From Micractinium sp. NFX-FRZ (taxonomy: Eukaryota; Chlorophyta; Trebouxiophyceae; Chlorellales; Chlorellaceae), in the NCBI GenBank assembly GCA_029339195.1, contig JAPTJF010000051.1:124001-188000 (forward strand): a stretch of 64,000 nucleotides of DNA, written 5' to 3'. Made by a program: the position numbers and the translations under genes. Numbering within the stretch: the stretch's first letter is position 1; each line of letters starts with the position of its first letter. The notes beneath the pieces are model-generated. The model saw nothing but the letters and a program-made list of their open reading frames with translations. It made no database searches and had not been told where the DNA came from. Shown here one piece after another: positions 35,288-46,700 of this stretch.

Positions 35288-38200
35288 TCATCTGCTGCTG
35301 TGCTGCATGGTGGCGCGCCCTGCAGGTCGCACCCCCGCTGCCACGACGCCTGCCTTTGTTGCTTCGACGGCGAGGCGGGTCCCGCTGCTGCTGCTGCTGC
35401 TGCTGCTGCTGCCGCTGCCGTGCACTCCAATCTTGCCTGGTGGCGCCCCAGCCGCAGGGCCGCTGCTGCGTGCCTCTAACCCGGGGCTCGCAACGTGCAG
35501 GGCTGCCTTGAGCTTGGAAGCCAGTTGGCCCACGTCTGGTCTGCCAGGCGGGGCCAGCTTGCTGGCTGGTGACCGAGACATGTGGCTGCTGGCGGGGCCT
35601 ACTACGCTGCTACCATGGGCCCTGCCTGTGGCGTCTGCTGCTGCTGCCGCTGCTGCTGCTGCCGCAAGCCGCTCAGGCAGCGAGGACTGCTGCTGGTGTG
35701 AGGGCGGCGACAGGGGAGGCGAGGCAGGGGAGCTCTGCGCTGGCGGGGTCGTGAGCGGCGACCGCCTGCTGGCTGTTGGCGAGGGCCGGCTGAGCTTGGG
35801 AGACGCTGCCGCTGCTGCTGCTCCCGCTGCTGCTGCTCCTGCTGCTGCTGCCCCCGTGTGAGATGCGTGAGCAGCTGCTTTAGAGGCAGCATTGGTCGTA
35901 CCCCTGCTCAGGCGGCTGACCCCGTTGCCACCCCGCTGCACCCCATGTGATGCCGCGCTACCATGCCCCCCACGCTCCTCAGCCGCTGCCCCTCCCCCCT
36001 TGTCCGCCTCGTGAGCAGTGTGCCCAGAGGTGCTGCTGCGCAGAGCCGCTGCTGCGGCTGCACCCTTGAGCCGCACCCCCGGCGCTGCCCTGCTGCCGCC
36101 AGCCCCCAGGCTCTTGCTGGCACCGCCACCGCCACCCGCGCTGCCTGCTGCGCTCGGACTGCCCACAGCGCCAGCTGAGGCCGTGCGGGTGTGCAGGCTG
36201 CCTGCAGAGCTCTTCTCCCGCCGAGCCTCTGGGCTGTCTGAAGTGCTGCGCTGCGCCGCCGCAGCGGCAACCAGCCCGCCCCGCCCCTTGGAGCCGCTGC
36301 CGGAGCCTGCTGCTGCTGCTGCAGCTGGCCGCCCCCTGCTGCTGCCGCCCTTGCTGCTAGAGCTGGACTCCAAGCTGTTCCCACGGGACAGCGGTGGCAG
36401 CAGCAGCGCCAGGCGAGCGTTGACGGGTCGCAGCTGCTCGTCGTACGCAACTATGTCGGCGCGCACCCTGCGGCAGGCAGGGGCAGCGCAGGCACAGAGA
36501 TCAGGGCGGTGAACGCACATGGTAACCATCCCAGACAGATTTGGGGTGTGACCGGTGGTGGTGACTTGGCAGAGTAGGTCAGAGTGCAAGCAGAGCAGCA
36601 CAGAGTATCAACAGGACTGATGTTCTGCTGCTGAGGCGAAACCTCTTGTCTCATCACTGTTGTGCTGCCCGCCAGCCAATTCGGCACAGCGCCGGCCCCC
36701 ACTGCCGCGCCCCAATCCCACCACCGCACATCCCTGTCCCGCTCCACACTCACTTGTCCAGCGCATCAGGGTCGAACACAAACTCGCGCTCCCCTTCTGC
36801 CCGCGCTGCGTCTGCCGCCTCAAAGGCCTTGACCTCCGCCGGGCTGCTCTCCAGCGCGCCGCACGACATGCGCACCGGCAGGCGCTTGAACTCCTCATTG
36901 GCCTGCATGGGTGGGGCAGAGAGACAGCCAGCCCGCTCGCCATCAACCTACGTGCATACCACATGCACAGGGAGACGGGCAGGCACGCTGCCCTGCCTGC
37001 AGCCCGCACGCCACGCCGGCATGCAGACACCCCTGCTCGCCCTTCTCTGTGCCCTCCGCCCCACCGCCTCACCACCCCTCACCAACCCACCGCCCTTACT
37101 ACCGCCCTGCCAACCAGCAACCGCAACGCCACCTGCCCCCACACCTTGCGTGCCGCCTGGCACACATCCCCGTCGCCGTCTGTGATCAGGTGGCTCATCC
37201 CGCTGTTCAGCCGCTCCAGCAGGTGCACATCATCGGGCAGCGCCACCGCCTGCTTCAGCGCGGGCAGCGCCGCCGCCAGGTGCAGCCGCACGTTGGCAAC
37301 AGGGTCGTAGGCCAGGGTGAGGGCCGGCTCCAGCAGGTGGGCCTGCAGGGAAGGGGCAGGGTGCATAGAGGGTGGCAAGTGGGCGGGCGAGACGTTGCGT
37401 TTTCAAAACGTTGTGGTTGTTTGGGGTCAAGCAGTCCCGTGTGCAGAGGAGAGGCCAGGGGGCAGGGCGAGTAGCCTGTGTGAGACTTGGGGTGGGACAA
37501 AGTGTGTGGTTGAGGCAGGCAGAGCATGAGATGGGGTGGCCAGGCAGGCGGGCAGGGATGCAAGCGGTTTGTTCTGCATGCAAACAGGCAACACCTGGTG
37601 CTGCCCCTGCCGACATGTGGGGCTATGGGTCAGGCAGTGCGCCCAGGCATCCCGCCCACCCACCTTGACAAACTTGCTGCTGAAGTGCTGCTGGGCGTGG
37701 CGGCAGAAGTCGATGAAGGCCATGCGCTGGCGGAAGCACTTGCTCTGCGGGACAATGATGGGGCAGGAACAGGCAGGCCAGCGGGGCACGTTTGGTTATG
37801 CTGCATTTAAATGTCCCACCATCCCTGGCGGTGAATCAGCCTCCAGGAGGGATAAGGTGCTCGCCTCAAGAAGCTGCTTCACCCAGAGAGATGCTGCTTC
37901 GTGCAGCATCTTAAAGCCATCATGTGCTGCCGTCAGCTAAGCATGCACGCCCACCCACCTGCCCAAAGTCGTGGATGAGGCGGGAGTAGAGGGCGGTGCG
38001 GTGGGCGGGGCGGCGCAGCGCGCGCCAGATGGCGGCCGCGGCGGCTGCTGCGGCTGCCCGCACTGCCGCCACCCCATCTGCCATGTACTTGAATGCCAGC
38101 GGGAGGAAGCGGTCGTGCAGCTGGTCCCCGGTGAAAAAAGCGGGGAAGGCGACCATGGCCTGCAGCAGCGCCAGCTGCAGCCGCCAGCTGTACCCGCTCA

Positions 38201-40275
38201 CCGCCTCCAGCCGCAGCAGCGGCTCCACAAAAGGTGCAAATGTCTTGCCCCGCTGCTCCTCCGCTGCTGCCGCCGCTGCCGCAGCAGCCACGGTCATTGC
38301 CGGTGCTGCAGGCCCCGGCGGGCGCGCGGGCGCAAAGTGCTCCAGCACTAGCGGCAGCCGCCCCAGCAGCTCCGCCTGCACCTCCTGCCGCTCATCCTGC
38401 AGCAGCGCCGCCACCGGCTGGCGCAAGTACTGGCAGCAGCGGTCGCGTCCCAGCGTGGCGGCAATGTCGTGCATGGAGCCCGCCATCGCCAGCCGCACCT
38501 CGCCGTCACCGTCAGACGCCAGGCGCAGCAGCGTGTCGTGCAGGTGTGAGCCATACCGCCGCGCTGTGCCAGCACGCAACACCGCGGCAAAGCCGGCGGC
38601 GCAGGCCAGGCGCGTGGCGTGGTCGTGGCGCCAGGCCAGGCTGCGGTAGCACCCCAAGCAGGCGTGCACCTCTGGATCTCCGTCCATGTCTGGCACCAGC
38701 TTGCCCATCAGGCCGCCAAACCCGGCTGCCAGGCTGCGCTGCACCTCTGCGTGGGGGTCCAGGTCATGGCACTGCGCCAGCAGCAGCGGCAGCAGGCGCG
38801 ACCGCCGCAGCTCCGGTGGTAACAAGTCCAGCACCGCTGTCGCCGCGCGCCAGGCGGTAGCGCGCACAAGCGCCTGGCAGTGGGGAAGGATGGAGTGTGG
38901 GCATGTGAAAAAGAAAGGGAGTTGCCCCCAAGAGGAGGGGTTGCCTGGCTGAAAGAGCCCTGAGCAAGCACGCAGCCGTATCTGGACAGGATTGGCTAGT
39001 GGCTCAGCAGTGGTGCATAGCTGCTACAGGGTGGTAGGCGGGCACGCTTGTTGCGCAATCAAACCAGAGCTAGGTGACTGCTCATCCACAGCGTACCGCA
39101 CTACCCAGCCTCCTTCTGCACCCCAAATGTCGCCCCTGCCACTCCGTGCGATATTTCGGCATCCAAGTCCCTACTGCGCACCGGCAGACCAACTCGCGAT
39201 TGCAGCAGCCAGCACAACCGCCACCAGCACGCTAACAACTACCAACTAACAACCTTTCCCTCTCCACCCCCACGCACCTCCTCATCTTCGAGCAGCGCAA
39301 ACACGTCCTCAAGCAACCCCGACAGGGACGCAGCCTCCAGCTTGGCCACGGCAGCACCCGCCAGCGTCGGCAGCTGCTGGCAGGCTGCATGCCGCACCTG
39401 CCACTCTGTGTCCATGCACAGCGAGGTGGCCAGGCGCAGCAGCGTGCGCTGCAAGTCGTCAGCACCCACGTGGGGCGCCACCGTCCCCAGCACCTCGCAC
39501 CCATGGCAGCGCTCGCGCAGGCCGCGCCCGGCGCCGGTGCGGGTCACAATTAGGGGCAGGACACGCGTGTGCACCGTGCTGGGCTCCACCGCAGCGCACA
39601 CCTCGCCCAGGCAGGCCAGCCAGACGGCCTGCAAGCTGGAGTGCCCTGCGGGGTCGACCACCCCTGCCAGCGCCATCGGCAGGATCACATCTGTGATGTC
39701 CACCGGTGGCAGCAGGCGCTCACGCGCCAGCGTGCTGAATGCAGCAGCGGCCATGTGCTGGCCCTCTGCATCCAGCGAGCGCGCCACCTCTGCTAAGCCC
39801 CTCGACACCGCCGTCCAGGCGCCCCGCCCCGCCGCACGCACTAGCCCCGGCAGGTTCTGAATCACCGCCAGTTGCTGCACCTCCTGTCCGCCGCTGAGAT
39901 ACAACTGTGCACGCTCCACATCGCTCAGGTCCTCGGACACCTGCGTGCAGCGGGCGTGGGGAGTGGGTCTGCTTGAGAAAGTAGCTGTCGGCGAGGAGAG
40001 GGCCGGGCGCCGGGCGACGGCGGCAGGAGCGGGCCGCCGGCCAGCGATTGGCCGGCGCTGTTCCTGCTGGCGCACATGCCTCAGGAAACTGGGCCCGGCT
40101 GGCGGCCGTCCGAGGGAGCGGTGGGAGGAAGGTCAACCGGAAGCAGCCGACTAGTTCTTGTGCCGGCGCGCACCGTGAAGCGTTCAATGTCCGCCGCTGT
40201 CACAGCCTCCTCGCTGAAGGCGCGGTTGGCCTCCCCCGCCTCCCCCGTCACGGCTAAGGCGCCAGCCGCCGACAT
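35288..40275 (-). CDS. PPP4R4: HEAT-repeat protein phosphatase 4 regulatory subunit 4-like
   Basis: Exons 40275-40174, 39940-39278, 38873-37959, 37744-37664, 37342-37145, 36902-36754 and 36467-35288, all in phase; 1,095 aa. The N-terminal block IERFTVSEDLSDVERA, with LSGGQEVQQLAVIQNLP, matches animal PPP4R4. HEAT repeats follow through exons 2-5, and the conserved block CFRQRMAFIDFCRH, then LAYDPVANVRLHLA and LPDDVHLLERL, matches the C-terminal HEAT region. Exon 7 adds ~390 residues of low-complexity Ser/Ala/Gly/Pro tail, longer than in human PPP4R4 (~870 aa in all). The family is a PP2A-A-like scaffold thought to hold PP4-type catalytic subunits. Start ATG 40275 gives MSAAGALAVTGEAGE before the conserved region. 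Confidence 0.9.
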
Positions 40276-40789
40276 AGCCTTTCCGGCAGCCCCGCCCGCG
40301 CTACCAAGCAATTGGATTGAAGGTGCGACGGAAATGAGTGTCCGGAAGGAGTTCTGGGAGAGGCAGGACAGCCAGCCACTGCCGCCAGCTGGGCGTCGGC
40401 CCCGCTGCCACCCGCCCCCCATTTCGCCCGTGGGTGTTGCCACCTGCCGCAACACTGGTCACTCTCTTCCTAGGGAATGCACTAGGTGAACAACGTTGTC
40501 ACGAACCTAACGCTTGCAGGGATATGCCCTGCTGCTGCAGCCCCGCTGCTCCTGTTTTGCCGTGCTTTCGGGCGCGCCTGAGCACGCCTTGCTGCAGAAG
40601 CTTCAGTATGCAAATTGTCAGTCGTTACAAACATGTGTGGGTGCGCGTGTTGCACCATCCAAGAGGGTATCAAACGTAAATGAAATCATTGCGGCTGCCA
40701 CCACGCCTCTCGTGCACGCGTGCTCCACCGCCGCACAAAACAGACCCGGTGCTGAGGCCGGCGCGCACGCTGCGCACGGAACGCCTGGC
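40276..40789. other. intergenic region, ValRS 3' end to PPP4R4-like promoter
   Basis: 514 bp between two - strand genes. The ValRS TGTAA (40625-40629) divides it into a ValRS 3' UTR on the right and a probable PPP4R4 promoter/5' UTR on the left. Confidence 0.5.
40625..40629 (-). terminator. TGTAA polyadenylation signal, valyl-tRNA synthetase gene
   Basis: TGTAA on the - strand 160 nt beyond the stop at 40790-40792. Confidence 0.65.
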
Positions 40790-43700
40790 TCAGCTCGAAG
40801 TCGCCAGCAGCTGCTGCATGTCGCCCATGTGGTGCTTGATGCTCTCCATCTCCGCCTCCAGCTTCACCAGCCGCTCCACATCTGCGGGGGAGGGGAGCGG
40901 ATGTGGAAGGAGATGACCAAGGGCGCAATGGGTGAAGTTGGGCTGATGTGGCGACGAGGGAGAGGCTTGAAGGCAGGGAGGGCAGGGAAGCGGGCACTGC
41001 GTGGAGTACAAGTGAGCCAGGAAGGGTGCGCAGTGAATGCAGGATGCAGGTGCAAGAGTGGGGGCAGGGGGGGAGGGGCGGCACCCCACCGCTTGGGCTG
41101 TCAGGGTACGAATACAGATTGATCGATCACGTGGGATCAGCAGGGGAATCAAGCGTTTCATCGCTCAGCCGGTGTGTGCATGTGAGTGCAAGCAGCGGGA
41201 GCAGGTGCAGGGAGATGCCAGGCACACATTGGGCCCTAGTCTTCGAGCTGTCAGGGTATGGATACTGATTATTCGATCACGGGGATCAGCAGGGGAATCA
41301 ATCTTCTCATCGTCCAGCTCAGCCAAGCAAGGGTGTGCATGTGCATTAATGCAAAGTGCAGAGAAGCCAGGGGAAGGGCTCCACTGTTTGGCTGTCAGGG
41401 TACGAATACAGATTGATCGATCATGTAGGATCAGCAGGGGAATCAAGCTTTTCATCGCTCAGCCGGTGTGTGCAAGAGGTGTGTGCAGGTGCAGGGGGAA
41501 GCCAGGTTCACACCCGGGCCCCAGCAATTGAGCTGTCAGGGTATGGACACTGATTATTCGATCATGAGGATCAGCAGGGGAATCAATCTTCTCATCATCC
41601 AGCTCAGCAAGGATGTGTGCAGGGAGTGCAGATGCAGGTGCCAAATATGAAGGAGCCGGGTTCGGGCCCGGGGCCCAATCCCAGGGCCCCAGCAGCAGTC
41701 ACGGGCTGTCAGGGTATGGATACTGATTGATCGATCACGTGGGATCAGCAGGGGAATCAAACGTCTCGTCACCCAGCTCAGGACTGCTTCAGATTTCGGT
41801 TGACCATGACACAGGCAGTGCACGCCCAACCGGGCCACCTAACCAACGGCACCAGGCAGCCTCGACGTCAAACAGCCTATACAGCATCACGGGAAGCCAG
41901 CCAGCCAGCACCACATGTGCGACACAACACCTGCCAGACGCCTTGCACGTGCAAGCACCGGGGACACGCACCCCGCCCAACCAGCCCAGCGCTCAGCTGC
42001 CGCACTGACGTCGCCAGGCATCGCTCTTGGCACGCCGGCAACTCACGCACCATGTAGCCACCACCCTGCCCTGCTGGCACTACACAACACTCGTAGTACT
42101 ATCACATCACGATCGCTCACCAGCCGCCTTGATGTCCTCGGGCGTGCGCTCCTGGTAGGACGGCATCTCCATCTTCTTCCTCAGCGCCTCAAGCTTGCCG
42201 CCCGCCTCGGCCTCGCGCTTGCCCAGCTTCTCCAGCTCCTTGGCGGCATCCAGCACGCCGCTGCAGGCAGGGGTGAGAAGTAAGTAAGGGTCGAGAGTTG
42301 AATGGGGCAAGGTAGGAGGGCCAGGGAACCGGTGAGCGAGGCAACCCAGCTCCTTGGCAGCATCCAGCATGCCGCTGCAGGCAGGGGTAAGAAGGAAGTG
42401 AGGGCCAGGGACAAAGATGGGCCAGGTGGGAGGTCAGGGGAAAGGGAGGGCGAGCCAACCCAGCAGCATCCATTCACGCCGCCGCTACAGGCAGAAGAAA
42501 GAGAGCAGATCCATCAAGGTTGGATTTGCAGCAGCGATCGAGAGGGCATGCTGCCAGCAGGTAGGAAAGCGGCAGGACAAGAGGGCGCTCCGCAGGGCAC
42601 CGCCCTACAAAACCACTGCTCCCTGCTTAACGAACTAGAGCCGCAGCTGTGTCTCACCTGAGGGAGAGGTACACAGTGGTGTGCTCGTCCACGATTGCCA
42701 CGCCGCAGCCGGTGGGCGCCGCCGCGCCCTCCTGCAGCCACACGAGCAGGTCGTGACGTGCATGGACAGGTTAGGCGAGGCGAGCGGTGGTCGGTGCGGG
42801 GTGCAGCGCAGGAGCGTGGCAGGTGGGCTGCCACCTCCCAGCCGGCACACCCCCTTTGCCCCACAGCAGCAACAGCTGTAGCATCCCCCACGCCGCCACC
42901 TCCAGAAGGGGCGGGAGCGTGGCAGGCGGGCTGTGGCACAGCCCTCTCTGCCCCACAGCAGCAGCTGCTGCGGCAGCGCAGTAGCATTCCCCGCCCACCC
43001 TTGCCCCCTCCCGCCCACCACCCCTCACCTCCAAATGCTCCAGTGAGGCGCTTGTTGTGAGCGTCTGGATCTCGGTTGTGCAGCTTGCCAGCAGTGCGGC
43101 CTTGGCTGCAGGGAGGGGGCCAGGGGTGGGAGGCAGGGGCGCAGGGGCATGTGAGGGAGGGGTCCAGACAGCTTGCAGCAAGTAGCAGCAACAGCAACAG
43201 CGGCGGCGCCGGCGGGAGCCCCTGGCACCAGCGGTGCGGCTAACAGCGAGAGCGGTGGCACGAAGCGGCATGGCATGCCCAGCATGCCCAGCACGCCCAG
43301 CGCGCTCACCCGCGTCCTTGCAGCGCAGCAGCATGGGCGGCCGCTGCTTGGGCGTCAGCTCGTAGTCTCCACGCAGCTGGCGGGTGCTGCAAGGGGAGGC
43401 AGGCAGGCCACGTGTGGTGCATGAAGGGTCAGTTCACGTACGCCATAAAACATAACGCCAAACCCCACAAAGTGGCCTCCAGCCCGTCACCGGTTGACCA
43501 CCGCCTGCACTCTAGCCTAGCCATACAGTGCGATGTATCCCACAAGATGCCACGACATGCCACACCACACAAAGTGGAACCCAGCCCCCGCGTGCACGTA
43601 GGCCATACATGTGCAGTAGGATGTACCCACAAGATGTACGCTACAAGACATGACGCCATACCCTAGAATGCCGCCTCCAGCCCCTCACCTGTTGACCACC

Positions 43701-46700
43701 GCCTGCACGTAGGCCATGTCCGCCTCCACGGCCTCGTTGGCCCACCCCTCCTGGGGGGCGGGGTAGTCGGCGACCATGATGGAGCAGGCCTGGGGGGGGG
43801 GCGGGGGGGCGGGCGGGCAACACAGGGGGCATGTTGAGTGTAAGATGTGCCATGCAGGAGAGGAAGGGTCGGCCGGAGACCATGATGGAGCAGGCCTGCG
43901 GGGGGGAGGGACATGTTGATGGCAGTTGATGGCAGGCAGCCAGCAAGCGGGAGGCCGTCAGCCCCGCACACCTGCTGCTCCCCTGCCCGGCACGTCAGGC
44001 AGCGCCAGACCTCCCCGGCCACTCCCGCACCTCTCCCACTACCACAAACGCTCCATCTGTAGTTGAATGCCGCCCCGCACCTGCTGCTGCCCAGCCCGGC
44101 GCGGCAGGCGCTGCCAGAGCTCTTCGGTGACAAAGGGCATGAAGGGGTGGAGCAGGCGCAGGCCGGTCTCCAGGCACACCCACAGCGTGTCGCGCGTCGC
44201 CTGCTTCGCCGCCGCCGCGCCCTCCGCTGCAGGCACGGGGCCGCACCAGGGGGCAGGCAGTAACAAGTGATTCAAAAAGGGAAGGAGGGCAGGCAGTGGC
44301 GAGGCAGCTGTGAGGGCAGCCCAAGGAAAAGAGAGGGAGGGGGCAGCACACCGCCTCACCCGCATCGTCCAGCTGCATGACCGGCTTCATGAGCTCGATG
44401 AACACGTCGCACAGGTCGTACTGCCAGAAGGAGTAGACGGCCTGCGGTACAACGTGTGGAAAGAGGAACGTTGGTTGCTAGAGCCAAGGAAGGGAAGGAG
44501 GGCATGCCCAGTCCCCACCCGCCTTCCTTTGCTTCCTTCATTGTTTGCTTCCCACGAGGGTGGCCAGCTCAGACTTGGGAGCCCCCACAATGCCCCACAT
44601 GTTGCAGCCGTCACCTACCCCAACCCACCCCCAGGTCCCTCTGTGCCTCCCTGTCCTTTTCCTAAAGCTCACCTGCGTGGCGGCTCCAAACTCGTACGCC
44701 TCCATGCCCTTGATCGTCCCAGCCACCGCCCCGTTGAGCCGGCTCAGCACCCAGCGGCAGGCAAAGGGCAGGGAGGGCACGTCCAGGCTTGCAGACGGCT
44801 GGAACTGCAGGGGGGAAGAGGAGGGTTGCGTTGGGGAGGGCATGTGTGAGGTGCAGGCAAAGGGGCACAAAGTTGTGGTGTGCATTTGGTCTGCCCAGCC
44901 CCCCTGGCCTGGTTTCTCGCAGCGCAGGCCATGGCAGGCTTTCGCGCACCCACACCCCGCCCAACTGCCCATCTCCAGCCTGCAGGAGGGTGCCTCACCG
45001 TCTCCCCCAGGTTGATCATGGCAAAGCGGATGGCGTTCCACAGCTTGTTGCACCAGTAGCGGTATGACACCACGCGCTTGATGTCCAGGTTGATGTCGCG
45101 ACCCTGCAGGAAGCAAACACAACGTTTACAAGCAATAAAACCATGAGTGAGTAATGTGAACAAGTATGGGCTACAAAAACAAGTTTGCTTGCTCTTCTTG
45201 GTGCTACAAAGGAGGTGCAGCGCAGCAGGCAGCGCGTACAGCACAGCACTGGGGAGGGAGACGACAGCGGGCCGGCACAGAGCACAGAGCGCAGGAGCGC
45301 GGCGGCAGCTACATGAAGCGGCAGCAGCGGCGGCAGCACGCACCTGGCCGGTGTACGACACCAGTGCAAAGCGCAGCGCGTCGGTGCCGCACTCCTCGAT
45401 GCCATCGGGGTAGTCGGCACGCTGGCCCGACGCAGCCTTCTCCACCTGCATGATGGCACCAGGACGAAGGCAAGAGGTCAGCAAGCCTTGCCCTGACAGA
45501 GGAGGGCTGTCCCGCTCCCTATGCTGGGACTGGGACAGGGTGGGCGCGGGGTGCTGACCATGAGCACGGTTCTCACCCGCAAGCTGGGTATGGCGGGCGC
45601 CCCAGCGACCACAATCCGCTAATGTTAGCCAGCCAGTACTGCCAGCACTGCCAGCTCAGCGCCAGCTCGGCGCCAGTGCCCCCTCACCTCCTTGGGGTCC
45701 AGGTTGCCCCCCAGCAGCGTCTGGTACAGCCCATCCAGAGTGATGCCCTCAATCACGTTGATGGGGTCTGGGGGAGGGGTTGACAGGGGAAACAGAGGGT
45801 GTGGTGGGTACAGGCCGGGCAGTTGGGAGCAAGGCGGTGGTAAGGCCCAATGTCCCGGGTGGTGTCCCGCCGCCGGCCCCTTGAATTCTGACCATCACTT
45901 TCAGCCCGTGTCACTCGCTCAGCATTGCGCCGCTTGCCCACCGTAGCACAAGCCCCGACGCCTCTCCCTCCCTCCCACCCACCAATCACGTTGCCCAGAC
46001 TCTTGGACATCTTGCGGCCGTGGGCGTCGCGCACCAGGGAGTGCAGGAAGACCTGCTTGAAGGGCACCTCGCCTGCAGGGCACAGAAGCATCAGAGGCAT
46101 GATGTGCGTGAGAAGAGGCAGGGAGGTGGAGAGAGCAAGCAGAGGGGCTGCTTTGAGGGCGATTGGACTGCGGGGGAAGGGAAGGGAGTCATGGAGGCAG
46201 GCCAGGGAGCAGCTGGCAGGTAGAGTAGGCGCGCTTATGAGACCACAGGGGGCAAATGCATGCATTAGGCGAGCACACTTAGGTGTCCCTCTCACCCGTC
46301 AGCTTCATGCCCATCATGACCATGCGTGCCACCCAGAAGAAGAGGATGTCGTGCCCCGTCTCCAGCAGGGCGCCGGGATAGAACTTGGCCAGCTCCGGGG
46401 TCTGGGTGGGCCACTGGAAGACTGCAGGTGAGCACGAGGAGGGGCGGTGGGGAGGGCACTGAAGAATAGGTAAAGGCAAGTGGGTCAAGGCAAGTTTGCA
46501 CGGGTCGACGTACTTGCAGAGGCGTGCTGGTGCATGTGCAGCAAGAAAAGAGCAGCGTACCAGCACCGCGTGGGTGCGCGACCCGGAGGCCCACCTGAGA
46601 AGGGGAAGAGGCCGGATGAGAACCAGGTGTCCAGCACATCCTCATCCTGTGTGTGTGGCGCGGGGGGGGAGGGGGAGGTTATGGCAGGGAAGGATGGGTC

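Noticed and set aside
38234..38860. 208-codon + strand frame
   Set aside because: Antisense to PPP4R4-like exon 3; its open state follows from GC-rich codon use.
41098..41782. possible CRISPR array
   Set aside because: Regular repeats, but the units are ~145 bp with related 'spacers', lie in a nuclear gene intron, and the context is eukaryotic.
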